Source: Trinickia violacea
GTDB taxonomy: Bacteria > Pseudomonadota > Gammaproteobacteria > Burkholderiales > Burkholderiaceae
Length of the DNA: 64,000 bases
Assembly: GCF_005280735.1 (NCBI RefSeq)
Contig: NZ_CP040078.1
Span: 3,224,001-3,288,000 of the forward strand
Direction: 5' to 3'
The position numbers were made by a program, and so were the translations under genes. Every line of letters starts with the position of its first letter. The first letter of the stretch is position 1. Positions 29,801 to 36,070 of the stretch are shown here, piece by piece. The notes beneath the pieces are model-generated. The model was given only the letters and a program-made list of their open reading frames with translations, did not search any database and was not told the DNA's origin.

Positions 29801-32800
29801 CGTCGTGTTGTACCCAAAGGCCGATGCGTCGGTTCCAAGTGCGGACGAGAAGTTCCCATATGCCGTACCCGGATCGCCCGCCTGCGCACCATAACCGATA
29901 GCGACACCGCCGGCACCGCCGCTCGGCCCATTAGCCACTATGGTAGCGTCGGTGCCGATCGCGATACTGTTACTTCCAGTAGCCGGCGTTGTGGCGCCGT
30001 ATCCCTCGGCAATACTTCCTGGGCCGGCTGCAATCGAATTCGGACCGATCGCGACCGAGTTGAGGCCGAGAGCCTGACTGTCCGGTCCGGTGGAGTTCGC
30101 GTGGAAATACTTGATGCCCTGACTATTGATGCTATCGATCGCGGCGCCCACGCTGTTGACATTGGTCGTCGTGCCGTTCGCGTTGTACATGGTGTACGAC
30201 GGGGCAGAGATCGTGCCAGTCAGCGGGTTGTACGTCGCGCCTCCGCCAAGCGCCGCGGCAGCACTGTTGCCGAGGTTGTTGGTGTTGGTGGTGACTGTAC
30301 TCAGACCCGTCGACAGCGAGCTGATCCCCGTCGACGTTGAGGTCGAGAGGCTGCTAACTCCGGTCGACAGCGAGCTGACGCCGGTCGAAGTCGAAGTCGA
30401 CAGCGACGTGAGGTTGCTGTTGGTCGTGCTCAGGCCCGTCGACAGTGAGCTGACGCCGGTCGACAACGAGCTGATACCCGTCGAGGTCGAGGTCGAAAGA
30501 CTGCTAACACCGGTCGACAGTGAGCTGATGCTGGTCGAAGTCGAAGTCGACAGCGACGTGAGGTTGCTGTTAGTCGTGCTCAGGCCCGTGGACAGTGAGC
30601 TGACGCCGGTCGACAACGAGCTGATACCCGTCGACGTCGAGGTCGAAAGACTGCTAACACCAGTCGACAGCGAGCTGGCCGTCGTCGACGTAGACGTCGA
30701 CAGCGACGTGAGGTTGCTGTTGGTCGTGCTCAGACCCGTGGACAGTGAGCTGACGCCGGTCGAGAGCGAACTGATCCCCGTCGAGGTCGAGGTCGAAAGA
30801 CTGCTGATGCCGGTCGACAGCGAGCTGGCCGTCGTCGACGTAGACGTCGACAGCGACGTGAGGTTGCTGTTGGTCGTGCTCAGGCCCGTGGACAGTGAGC
30901 TGACGCCGGTCGAGAGCGAACTGATCCCCGTCGAGGTCGAGGTCGAAAGACTGCTGATGCCGGTCGACAGCGAGCTGGCCGTCGTCGACGTAGACGTCGA
31001 CAGCGACGTGAGGTTGCTGTTGGTCGTGCTCAGGCCCGTGGACAGTGAGCTGACGCCGGTCGACAACGAGCTGATACCCGTCGAGGTCGAGGTCGAAAGA
31101 CTGCTAACACCAGTCGACAGCGAGCTGATGCCGGTCGAAGTCGAAGTCGACAGCGACGTGAGGTTGCTGTTGGTCGTGCTCAGGCCCGTGGACAGTGAGC
31201 TGACGCCGGTCGACAACGAGCTGATACCCGTCGAGGTCGAGGTCGAAAGACTGCTAACACCAGTCGACAGCGAGCTGATGCCGGTCGAAGTCGAAGTCGA
31301 CAGCGACGTGAGGTTGCTGTTGGTTGTGCTCAGGCCCGTGGACAGTGAGCTGACGCCGGTCGACAACGAGCTGATACCCGTCGAGGTCGAGGTCGAAAGA
31401 CTGCTAACACCAGTCGACAGCGAGCTGATGCCGGTCGAAGTCGAAGTCGACAGCGACGTGAGGTTGCTGTTGGTTGTGCTCAGGCCCGTGGACAGTGAAC
31501 TGACGCCGGTCGACAACGAGCTGATGCCCGTTGAGGTCGAGGTCGAAAGACTGCTAACACCAGTCGACAGCGAGCTGATGCCGGTCGAAGTCGAAGTCGA
31601 CAGCGACGTGAGGTTGCTGTTGGTCGTGCTCAGGCCCGTGGACAGTGAGCTGACGCCGGTCGACAACGAGCTGATACCCGTCGAGGTCGAGGTCGAAAGA
31701 CTGCTAACACCAGTCGACAGCGAGCTGATGCCGGTCGAAGTCGAAGTCGACAGCGACGTGAGGTTGCTGTTGGTTGTGCTCAGGCCCGTGGACAGTGAAC
31801 TGACGCCGGTCGACAACGAGCTGATACCCGTCGAGGTCGAGGTCGAAAGACTGCTAACACCAGTCGACAGCGAGCTGATGCCGGTCGAAGTCGAAGTCGA
31901 CAGAGACGTGAGGTTGCTGTTGGTTGTGCTCAGGCCCGTGGACAGTGAGCTGACGCCGGTCGACAACGAGCTGATACCCGTCGAGGTCGAGGTCGAAAGA
32001 CTGCTAACACCAGTCGACAGCGAGCTGATGCCGGTCGAAGTCGAAGTCGACAGCGACGTGAGGTTGCTGTTGGTCGTGCTCAGACCCGTGGACAGTAAAC
32101 TGACGCCGGTCGACAACGAGCTGATGCCCGTTGAGGTCGAGGTCGAAAGACTGCTAACACCAGTCGACAGCGAGCTGATGCCGGTCGAAGTCGAAGTCGA
32201 CAGCGACGTGAGGTTGCTGTTGGTCGTGCTCAGGCCCGTGGACAGTGAGCTGACGCCGGTCGACAACGAGCTGATACCCGTCGAGGTCGAGGTCGAAAGA
32301 CTGCTAACACCGGTCGACAGTGAGCTGATACCCGTCGACGTCGAGGCCGAAAGACTGCTAACACCAGTCGACAGTGAGCTGATACCCGTCGACGTCGAGG
32401 TCGAAAGACTGCTAACACCAGTCGACAGCGAGCTGATGCCGGTCGAAGTCGAAGTCGACAGCGACGTGAGGTTACTGTTGGTCGTGCTCAGGCCCGTGGA
32501 CAGCGAACTGACGCCGGTCGACAACGAGCTCGCCGTCGTCGACGTCGACGTGGACAGCGACGTGAGGTTGCTCTTGGTCGTGCTCAGGCCCGTCGACAGT
32601 GAGCTGACGCCGGTCGACAACGAGCTCGCCGTCGTCGACGTAGACGTGGACAGCGATGTGAGGTTGCTGTTGGTCGTGCTCAGACCCGTCGACAGCGAGC
32701 TGATCCCCGTCGAGGTCGACGTAGACAGGCTCGTAATACTCGAGAGCGTCGTGCTCGCTACCGTATAAAGCTGGCTGCCGTTGATCGCATCGGTGCTCGT

Positions 32801-34090
32801 CGCACTCACCAGACCCGCCGCAACATTCTGGATCCGGCGCTCCGCTCCAGGCACGCCGACGCTCACCACCCCCGCAGCAGCGCTAGCGCCCGCATACGGG
32901 CCGAAAGTCGTGCTGCCGATCGTGGTGCTGCTGACTGTACCCGTGCCGCCAGTCGCCGCCGTCGCCGCACCGGTCGTCACGGCACCGGAGCCCAGCGCAA
33001 CCGACCCCGCCACGTTCGCCGCAGCCCCAGCACCGAATGCCTGCGCATTGGTGACACTGGCGACGGCATTATTGCCAACGGCGACACTGCCGACACCCGC
33101 CGCCGTAGCACCACTTCCAAACGCCGCAGCACCGCCTGCCGACGCAGTAGCGTTATTCCCAAACGCAGCAACGTTTCCGCCGACTGCAAGAGCCTGCGGC
33201 CCAAACGCCGCCGCCCCCCCTCCGGACGCAGTTGCCAGAGCCCCGACGGCGGTATCGTCAAAACCAAGAGCGGCAGAGGAATCGCCAACCGCTAAAGCTT
33301 GCGTATTAGCAGCAGTCGCTCCAGTCCCTACTGCAACACCACCGCTCCCCGAAGCAGCTGCGGAGTTGCCCAGTGCAATCGCATAGGTTCCCGTCGCAGA
33401 TGCTGCATTGCCGAAAGCGGATGACTGAACGCCCGATGACACTGCGCCGCTGCCCACTGCAGTTGCGTTGTTCGCATTTGCTACTGCAGAGGTGCCTACT
33501 GCAATACTATTTTGTCCAGAGGCCGTATCCAGGTGGCCCACAACCGTCGCGTTTTGCCCCGTCGCTGTGGTATAGGACCCTACAGCTATCGCGAAAGAGG
33601 CAGTTGCCGATGCGCCGGTGCCAAAAGCTGAAGTGTATTGCTGGGTTGCAAATGCGGCCGTACCAACGGCCGTACTTCCCGCAAACCCGCTGGCGGTTGT
33701 GCCGTTCCCAATGGCGATCGCGTCTGACCCGGTCGCTACCGTAGTGCCGCCGAAGGAGCCGAAGCTACCGATCGCAAGCGACCCTATACCGGTCGACGAC
33801 GCAGTGCCACCAATTGCTTGCGCACCGTTGGTGCCGCCGGAAGTGTTGCCGCCATTCAGCGCCTGGCCATACGCACTGTGGTAAGGCAACGCAGCCAAGG
33901 CAAAAACCGCACAAATCGCGACATAAACGTCGCGATAAATCATCGATTTCTTGGCGGGAGATTTCTCAGTTGGAGATACTTCACCGTCGTAATTAGCCTT
34001 TGTCGCCTTCCCTTTTTGCCGGGCCACCTCCGAGACAACGACCCAGCCCCCTGTCACCGTACTCCAGATGACTTTGTAGACTTTGTTCAT
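17816..34090 (-). CDS. Giant trimeric autotransporter adhesin (5,424 residues)
   Basis: Type Vc secreted adhesin. The extended signal peptide region opens MNKVYKVIWSTVTGGWVVVS, with a late hydrophobic signal around residues 50-75 ending HSAYGQA. Residues about 80-440 are YadA-like head repeats (SAFG, AVGSGA, AIG motifs) closed by a neck (SVGVPGAERRIQNVAAG, DAINGSQLY). Three Ser/Thr stalks follow at about 447-1260, 1534-4667 and 4941-5217. They are separated by two near-identical head/neck modules at about 1261-1533 and 4667-4940. The stalk tiles exactly into 7-residue (SLSTGVS), 11-residue (SLSTSTSTGIS) and 14-residue (SLSTGLSTTNSNLT) units. The last 200 residues hold a final head, the neck DAVNMSQLNSLGG and the YadA anchor ending GVGIGYQW with a C-terminal aromatic. 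The frame is intact over 16.3 kb. Length is several times that of ordinary family members; repeat copy number depends on assembly. Confidence 0.95.
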   Translation of the reverse strand: MNKVYKVIWSTVTGGWVVVSEVARQKGKATKANYDGEVSPTEKSPAKKSMIYRDVYVAICAVFALAALPYHSAYGQALNGGNTSGGTNGAQAIGGTASSTGIGSLAIGSFGSFGGTTVATGSDAIAIGNGTTASGFAGSTAVGTAAFATQQYTSAFGTGASATASFAIAVGSYTTATGQNATVVGHLDTASGQNSIAVGTSAVANANNATAVGSGAVSSGVQSSAFGNAASATGTYAIALGNSAAASGSGGVAVGTGATAANTQALAVGDSSAALGFDDTAVGALATASGGGAAAFGPQALAVGGNVAAFGNNATASAGGAAAFGSGATAAGVGSVAVGNNAVASVTNAQAFGAGAAANVAGSVALGSGAVTTGAATAATGGTGTVSSTTIGSTTFGPYAGASAAAGVVSVGVPGAERRIQNVAAGLVSATSTDAINGSQLYTVASTTLSSITSLSTSTSTGISSLSTGLSTTNSNLTSLSTSTSTTASSLSTGVSSLSTGLSTTKSNLTSLSTSTSTTASSLSTGVSSLSTGLSTTNSNLTSLSTSTSTGISSLSTGVSSLSTSTSTGISSLSTGVSSLSASTSTGISSLSTGVSSLSTSTSTGISSLSTGVSSLSTGLSTTNSNLTSLSTSTSTGISSLSTGVSSLSTSTSTGISSLSTGVSLLSTGLSTTNSNLTSLSTSTSTGISSLSTGVSSLSTSTSTGISSLSTGVSSLSTGLSTTNSNLTSLSTSTSTGISSLSTGVSSLSTSTSTGISSLSTGVSSLSTGLSTTNSNLTSLSTSTSTGISSLSTGVSSLSTSTSTGISSLSTGVSSLSTGLSTTNSNLTSLSTSTSTGISSLSTGVSSLSTSTSTGISSLSTGVSSLSTGLSTTNSNLTSLSTSTSTGISSLSTGVSSLSTSTSTGISSLSTGVSSLSTGLSTTNSNLTSLSTSTSTGISSLSTGVSSLSTSTSTGISSLSTGVSSLSTGLSTTNSNLTSLSTSTSTGISSLSTGVSSLSTSTSTGISSLSTGVSSLSTGLSTTNSNLTSLSTSTSTTASSLSTGISSLSTSTSTGISSLSTGVSSLSTGLSTTNSNLTSLSTSTSTTASSLSTGISSLSTSTSTGISSLSTGVSSLSTGLSTTNSNLTSLSTSTSTTASSLSTGVSSLSTSTSTGISSLSTGVSSLSTGLSTTNSNLTSLSTSTSTSISSLSTGVSSLSTSTSTGISSLSTGVSSLSTGLSTTNSNLTSLSTSTSTGVSSLSTGVSSLSTSTSTGISSLSTGLSTVTTNTNNLGNSAAAALGGGATYNPLTGTISAPSYTMYNANGTTTNVNSVGAAIDSINSQGIKYFHANSTGPDSQALGLNSVAIGPNSIAAGPGSIAEGYGATTPATGSNSIAIGTDATIVANGPSGGAGGVAIGYGAQAGDPGTAYGNFSSALGTDASAFGYNTTASGATSSAFGTTALASATNATALGAGATAANAGAVALGAGSVTAAPNPTATATVGGVTYSFAGGTNPTSVVSVGAPGAERQLTNVGAGQITATSTDAINGSELYAVVSTTNGSLSSLSTGVSSLSTSTSTGISSLSTGLSTTNSVVSSLSSTLSSSTSAIASLSTGLSTTDSNVASLSTSTSTTASSLSTGVSSLSTGLSTTNSNLTSLSTSTSTGISSLSTGVSSLSTSTSTGISSLSTGLSTTDSNVASLSTGVSSLSTGLSTTNSNLTSLSTSASTGISSLSTGVSSLSTSTSTGISSLSTGVSSLSTSTSTGISSLSTGLSTTDSNVASLSTSTSTTASSLSTGVSSLSTGLSTTNSNLTSLSTSASTGISSLSTGVSSLSTGLSTTNSNLTSLSTSASTGISSLSTGVSSLSTSTSTGISSLSTGLSTTNSNLTSLSTSTSTGISSLSTGVSSLSTSTSTGISSLSTGLSTTDSNVASLSTSTSTTASSLSTGVSSLSTGLSTTNSNLTSLSTSASTGISSLSTGVSSLSTGLSTTNSNLTSLSTSASTGISSLSTGVSSLSTSTSTGISSLSTGLSTTDSNVASLSTSTSTTASSLSTGVSSLSTSVSSLSTSTSTGISSLSTGVSSLSTSTSTGISSLSTGLSTTDSTVASLSTSTSTTASSLSTGVSSLSTSTSTGISSLSTGVSSLSTSTSTGISSLSTGLSTTDSNVASLSTSTSTTASSLSTGVSSLSTGLSTTNSNLTSLSTSASTGISSLSTGVSSLSTSTSTGISSLSTGLSTTDSTVASLSTSTSTTASSLSTGVSSLSTGLSTTNSNLTSLSTSTSTGVSSLSTGVSSLSTSTSTGISSLSTGLSTTDSNVASLSTSTSTTASSLSTGVSSLSTGLSTTNSNLTSLSTSTSTGISSLSTGVSSLSTSTSTGISSLSTGLSTTDSNVASLSTGVSSLSTGLSTTNSNLTSLSTSASTGISSLSTGVSSLSTSTSTGISSLSTGVSSLSTSTSTGISSLSTGLSTTDSNVASLSTSTSTTASSLSTGVSSLSTGLSTTNSNLTSLSTSASTGISSLSTGVSSLSTGLSTTNSNLTSLSTSASTGISSLSTGVSSLSTSTSTGISSLSTGLSTTNSNLTSLSTSTSTGISSLSTGVSSLSTSTSTGISSLSTGLSTTDSNVASLSTSTSTTASSLSTGVSSLSTGLSTTNSNLTSLSTSASTGISSLSTGVSSLSTGLSTTNSNLTSLSTSASTGISSLSTGVSSLSTSTSTGISSLSTGLSTTDSNVASLSTSTSTTASSLSTGVSSLSTSVSSLSTSTSTGISSLSTGVSSLSTSTSTGISSLSTGLSTTDSTVASLSTSTSTTASSLSTGVSSLSTSTSTGISSLSTGVSSLSTSTSTGISSLSTGLSTTDSNVASLSTSTSTTASSLSTGVSSLSTGLSTTNSNLTSLSTSTSTGVSSLSTGVSSLSTSTSTGISSLSTGLSTTDSNVASLSTSTSTTASSLSTGVSSLSTGLSTTNSNLTSLSTSASTGISSLSTGVSSLSTSTSTGISSLSTGLSTTDSNVASLSTSTSTTASSLSTGVSSLSTSVSSLSTSTSTGISSLSTGVSSLSTSTSTGISSLSTGLSTTDSNVASLSTSTSTTASSLSTGLSTTNSNLTSLSTSTSTGISSLSTGVSSLSTSTSTGISSLSTGLSTTDSNVASLSTSTSTTASSLSTGLSTTNSNLTSLSTSTSTGISSLSTGVSSLSTSTSTGISSLSTGLSTTDSNVASLSTSTSTTASSLSTGVSSLSTGLSTTNSNLTSLSTSASTGISSLSTGLSTTNSNLTSLSTSASTGISSLSTGVSSLSTSTSTGISSLSTGLSTTDSNVASLSTSTSTTASSLSTGVSSLSTSVSSLSTSTSTGISSLSTGVSSLSTSTSTGISSLSTGLSTTDSTVASLSTSTSTTASSLSTGVSSLSTSTSTGISSLSTGVSSLSTSTSTGISSLSTGLSTTDSNVASLSTSTSTTASSLSTGVSSLSTGLSTTNSNLTSLSTSASTGISSLSTGVSSLSTSTSTGISSLSTGLSTTDSTVASLSTSTSTTASSLSTGVSSLSTGLSTTNSNLTSLSTSTSTGVSSLSTGVSSLSTSTSTGISSLSTGLSTTDSNVASLSTSTSTTASSLSTGVSSLSTGLSTTNSNLTSLSTSTSTGISSLSTGVSSLSTSTSTGISSLSTGLSTTDSNVASLSTGVSSLSTGLSTTNSNLTSLSTSASTGISSLSTGVSSLSTSTSTGISSLSTGVSSLSTSTSTGISSLSTGLSTTDSNVASLSTSTSTTASSLSTGVSSLSTGLSTTNSNLTSLSTSASTGISSLSTGVSSLSTGLSTTNSNLTSLSTSASTGISSLSTGVSSLSTSTSTGISSLSTGLSTTNSNLTSLSTSTSTGISSLSTGVSSLSTSTSTGISSLSTGLSTTDSNVASLSTSTSTTASSLSTGVSSLSTGLSTTNSNLTSLSTSASTGISSLSTGVSSLSTGLSTTNSNLTSLSTSASTGISSLSTGVSSLSTSTSTGISSLSTGLSTTDSNVASLSTSTSTTASSLSTGVSSLSTSVSSLSTSTSTGISSLSTGVSSLSTSTSTGISSLSTGLSTTDSTVASLSTSTSTTASSLSTGVSSLSTSTSTGISSLSTGVSSLSTSTSTGISSLSTGLSTTDSNVASLSTSTSTTASSLSTGVSSLSTGLSTTNSNLTSLSTSTSTGVSSLSTGVSSLSTSTSTGISSLSTGLSTTDSNVASLSTSTSTTASSLSTGVSSLSTGLSTTNSNLTSLSTSASTGISSLSTGVSSLSTGLSTTNSNLTSLSTSASTGISSLSTGVSSLSTSTSTGISSLSTGLSTTDSNVASLSTSTSTTASSLSTGVSSLSTSVSSLSTSTSTGISSLSTGVSSLSTSTSTGISSLSTGLSTTDSNVASLSTSTSTTASSLSTGVSSLSTGLSTTNSNLTSLSTSTSTGISSLSTGVSSLSTSTSTGISSLSTGLSTTDSTVASLSTSTSTTASSLSTGLSTTNSNLTSLSTSASTGISSLSTGVSSLSTSTSTGISSLSTGVSSLSTSTSTGISSLSTGLSTTDSNVASLSTSTSTTASSLSTGVSSLSTGLSTTNSNLTSLSTSASTGISSLSTGVSSLSTSTSTGISSLSTGLSTTDSTVASLSTSTSTTASSLSTGVSSLSTGLSTTNSNLTSLSTSTSTGVSSLSTGVSSLSTSTSTGISSLSTGLSTVTTNTNNLGNSAAAALGGGATYNPLTGTISAPSYTMYNANGTTTNVNSVGAAIDSINSQGIKYFHANSTGPDSQALGLNSVAIGPNSIAAGPGSIAEGYGATTPATGSNSIAIGTDATIVANGPSGGAGGVAIGYGAQAGDPGTAYGNFSSALGTDASAFGYNTTASGATSSAFGTTALASATNATALGAGATAANAGAVALGAGSVTAAPNPTATATVGGVTYSFAGGTNPTSVVSVGAPGAERQLTNVGAGQITATSTDAVNGSELYAVVSTTNNSLSSLSTGVSSLSTSTSTGISSLSTGLSTTNSNLTSLSTSLSSTTSSLSTSVSSLSTSTSTGISSLSTGLSTTDSNLTSLSTSLSSTTSSLSTSVSSLSTSTSTGISSLSTGLSTANSTVTSLSTSASTSASSLSTSVSSLSTSASTGISSLSTGLSTTNSNLASLSTSGTSLSTSLSTASSNMSSLSTSTSTGISSLSTGLSSTNSSIASLSTSTSTTANSLSTGVSSLSTGLSTTNSAVTSLSTSTAAGIASLSTTVSTTRTHYYSVNDGGTQSGNYDNSGATGVDSMALGPNATATGTNAVAIGNGASAMSEGATVIGAKSVVSGANAVAIGTNATASAANSVALGSNSIANQPNTVSVGAPNNERRITNVAPGVNPTDAVNMSQLNSLGGTVNNVARKAYSGVAGATALTMIPDVDQGKTIAVGIATGGYEGYHAVALGFTARLTENLKLRAGASASSDGYAYGVGIGYQW
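18440..19262 (-). repeat. Membrane-proximal stalk, diverged 7/11/14 units
   Basis: This encodes residues about 4941-5217 of the adhesin. The same three tile types are present but more diverged at the DNA level than in the distal stalks (for example SLSTSLSSTTSSLSTSVS and SLSTSGTSLS), suggesting it is the older part of the stalk and is not being homogenised. Confidence 0.7.
19263..20242 (-). repeat. Head/neck module copy 2, near-identical to 29484-30463
   Basis: About 980 bp matching 29484-30463 at a constant offset of 10,221 bp, with one difference noticed (C at 19288, T at 29509). It encodes a head with ATYNPLTGTISAPSY, SIAIG and ALGAGA-type repeats, then the neck SVGAPGAERQLTNVGAG. Confidence 0.85.
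20243..29483 (-). repeat. Main adhesin stalk with kilobase-scale higher-order repeats
   Basis: About 9.2 kb of tiled 21-, 33- and 42-bp units. A marker unit (GTGGACGTCGAGGTCGACAG in the GCGACGGTGCTG context) recurs at 21901, 23980, 25729 and 27808. Spacings are 2,079, 1,749 and 2,079 bp, which are long tandem duplications; a second marker (26101 and 28180) confirms 2,079. The hexamer GTCGAC occurs roughly every 20-50 bp. Confidence 0.85.
29484..30463 (-). repeat. Head/neck module copy 1, near-identical to 19263-20242
   Basis: Partner of the module at 19263. It encodes residues about 1210-1535, a head and neck interrupting the stalk. Confidence 0.85.
30420..32220 (-). repeat. Twelve tandem 150-bp repeats in the distal stalk
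   Basis: The unit ending GACGTGAGGTTGCTGT recurs every 150 bp (30420, 30570, 30720, through 32220). It encodes 50 residues tiled 14+11+7+11+7. Copies differ by a few bases, including one variant set with GTAGACGTCGAC at 30690-31000. Confidence 0.85.
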
Positions 34091-34282
34091 ACCAACCTAT
34101 CCCCATAACCAATCTATTTCAGCTTTCCGACTGAATCACTGGTCGTGAAATTTCAATCGCGCTTTACCAAATCTTTCATTCCTAAGATGGACGAACACTT
34201 TGGAGTTCGTGGTGCGCAGCCCGGTCCACAACGGCGTGATGCTCGTCGAAGTGAACAGCGAGTTCGGCCCGACGTGAACCTT

Positions 34283-34330
34283 GTATTGCCTAGTTCTCAC
34301 ACTCAATATTCAGTTATGCTAAGGCAATAC
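34283..34330. repeat. Inverted repeat upstream of the adhesin
   Basis: GTATTGCCTAG (34283-34293) and CTAAGGCAATAC (34319-34330) are inverted with a single-base bulge and a 25-base spacer. They lie about 195-240 bp upstream of the adhesin start. This may be a regulator site or an old IS end. A short coding relic (EFVVRSPVHNGVMLVEVNSE, 34202-34276, plus strand) lies immediately beside it. Confidence 0.35.
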
Positions 34331-34344
34331 TGAACCGCGAAACT

Positions 34345-34778
34345 CGGCTGGCATCTCAACAGTGGCTGAGAACACGATTAACCGTTGCGGCGAAATTCGC
34401 ATCACAACGCGTCCAGTGGATAAGTAATACTAAATATTTACCATTGTGCCGGAAAGAGTTTCCAAATGCCGCCCCACCGCTGCCAAATTCGTCAGACAGC
34501 GTTCGGCCCTGGCATTACCCGCGAACGATCCGACTTACCATTGGCGGATTGGCGCTTGCATGAAGTAGTCCATGAGCCACGCGCTTCAGCCCAGATCGTT
34601 CTGGCATGACTGGTTCAAGGCACGCATCTCCGCCAAGTTGTGCCCATCTGCACTGATTCGCAGACCAGCCAGATCTTCGACTGCGTATCCGGCAAACAGC
34701 GAATCAGGTCGCCTGCCCTACATTGGATAGGTGCAGTATAGGTTGATATAACTTCCGACATTCTGAACAATCGTGAAC
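34345..34778 (-). pseudogene. Trimeric autotransporter relic 1 (5' region and promoter only)
   Basis: This segment aligns along its length with 42505-42940. That region contains a recognisable ESPR (NRSYRAIWSTALGSWI from a TTG at 42778). Here the corresponding start is the TTG at 34618 (LNQSCQNDLG as written); a one-base shift restores the ESPR pattern. The upstream part shares CCGACATTCTGAACAATCG (34755 onward and 42916 onward), so the homologous block includes the former promoter. No passenger or anchor remains. Confidence 0.5.
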
Positions 34779-35123
34779 CGCCCCGGGAATCGTTGGAGGC
34801 TGCTTGGTTTAAGTTGATACGAGCACTAAAGCGTTATCGCCTTGCCTCAGCATCTCATCCACCTCCAGTTTCGGTTGCTTTGCAATTCGATCCCCATAAG
34901 GTTGGGAAATCTAGTCGTTTATCGGGAGCATAAAGATCTTCGGACACCAGTGTTCTTCAACAACGAAACCAATAAATGATCCTATTCGTTAAATAACGTC
35001 AAATCTCCACGCAAAAGTTGACACGGATATAATTTGACGCGCTTTCAAGGCAACCTTCCTCCAAAAGACAACACACTGGATGAGTGGCTTCTTAGCCTCG
35101 TCGTCAAGGACTTGAATTGAAGA
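34779..35123. other. Promoter region of the small gene pair
   Basis: No gene. The AAAAGTTGACA site at 35013-35023 is a copy of the GTTGACA half of the shared motif, 100 nt before the start at 35124. It is followed closely by TATAAT (35029-35034), too close for a standard -35/-10 pair. The rest is AT-richer than its surroundings. Confidence 0.35.
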
Positions 35124-35381
35124 ATGTCCTGCACTCCCGAATTACGTCGCTCGTCACCAGCTCAACGTATTTCGCTCCCAGTGACGACTGGTGGCCCTGC
35201 CCAAAATGTCAACGACAATCTGAACGACGAATCGTCATCGGATCTTCCTGCTTCCTCGACCACTGAACCTCTCCCCACTGCGACGCCGATGTTTTCGCTG
35301 TGCGGCTTACCTTCGCATAAAGTCAGCCGGGCGCTTCAACTGGCCGACACGACTGATATCGAATGGCTTGCAGAGGAATAA
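35124..35381 (+). CDS. Small hypothetical protein, Ser/Thr/Pro-rich
   Basis: 85 residues. The composition is polar and disordered (QRISLPVTTGGPAQNVNDNL, SSDLPASSTTEPLPTATP), with an ordered-looking end (SRALQLADTTDIEWLAEE). The ribosome-binding site is weak (TTGAAG). It is followed after three bases by the next gene, so the two form an operon. It could be a secreted effector-like or chaperone-partner protein, but no family is recognised and no signal peptide is seen. The GTTGACA motif lies 100 nt upstream. Confidence 0.45.
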   Translation: MSCTPELRRSSPAQRISLPVTTGGPAQNVNDNLNDESSSDLPASSTTEPLPTATPMFSLCGLPSHKVSRALQLADTTDIEWLAEE

Positions 35382-35384
35382 GTA

Positions 35385-35696
35385 ATGAGGTTTCTTCGTA
35401 TCTTTTCGGGTTTCGATCATTTAGCCAGTCTGCTGCTTCACCAGAATGACCCGAACTATTACATCACGCTGTCTCATAACGGTACCCGATTGCGAGTACT
35501 GAAAGCGCCCGATCTCTATAGCACCGAAGCCGTGTTTCACAACTTCGAAGAACAGGTTGTCCGGCTATCGAAATACCAGATGCGGCAAGCCCAAACCGAA
35601 GCGCAAGATGAACAGCTCACACGTATGCTTGTGCAAGCAGAAGCACAGGTCAAACGGCTACGCAAGCACCTCCAACGTAAGACCAGCCAGGAGTAG
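35385..35696 (+). CDS. Small hypothetical protein with C-terminal coiled coil
   Basis: 103 residues; the ATG at 35385 has GAGGAA seven bases upstream, inside the end of the preceding gene. The N-terminal part (FDHLASLLLHQNDPNYYITL and SHNGTRLRVLKAPDL) looks like a small beta-rich domain. Residues 55-100 (EEQVVRLSKYQMRQAQTEAQ, then LVQAEAQVKRLRKHLQR) form a charged coiled coil. The function is unknown. Coupled to 35124-35381. Confidence 0.55.
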   Translation: MRFLRIFSGFDHLASLLLHQNDPNYYITLSHNGTRLRVLKAPDLYSTEAVFHNFEEQVVRLSKYQMRQAQTEAQDEQLTRMLVQAEAQVKRLRKHLQRKTSQE

Positions 35697-35845
35697 ATGG
35701 TCGCGAATCGGCAGAATCAGGTCCACAAGGAAGTCATCCAGAACGAGGCACAATGTGCCCCTCACTGGCTTAGCTCAGGGTGTCGGCACCGGCCAGCAAG
35801 ATCAAAACACCCTTCTATCTCGTCAGCGTGCGACGTCATGAAAAA

Positions 35846-36070
35846 TCAGGGAATATAGATCTCCACGGTCGACCGCAAGAGACGGACGATTTCCGCGGTA
35901 GTGAAATCAGTGATCTGGTCGAGAATCAGCAAATCGAATTCGTGACCGTCCACTTGCTCAAAGAACACTCGTGAACTGTTAAATTCATGGCAAGTGTGAC
36001 CACCCTCCTGCAATACCTCACGTATGAAGCCCGTTTGCGGAAGATCATCGCCAAGGATCGCAATTCTCAT
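35846..36070 (-). pseudogene. Response regulator relic (receiver domain only)
   Basis: From the ATG at 36070 the sequence MRIAILGDDLPQTGFIREVL then QEGGHTCHEF is a receiver-domain start (acidic pair DD). The phosphoacceptor follows in FDLLILDQITDF. The frame ends after 74 residues (TVEIYIP), before the conserved Thr/Lys of the receiver and without an effector domain. It belongs to the same family as 43297 and 55247, of which the relic at 10372 has the complementary C-terminal part only. Confidence 0.7.

Noticed and set aside
18440..32760. Direct-repeat array reminiscent of CRISPR
   Set aside because: The repeats are coding, in frame, contiguous and without unique spacers; no cas genes are present.
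30126..32768. 880-residue plus-strand frame
   Set aside because: Antisense of the distal stalk and head; same repeat artefact.
35029..35034. TATAAT as -10 of a standard promoter with TTGACA at 35018
   Set aside because: The spacing is about five bases instead of about 17, so the pair cannot act as a normal sigma-70 promoter.
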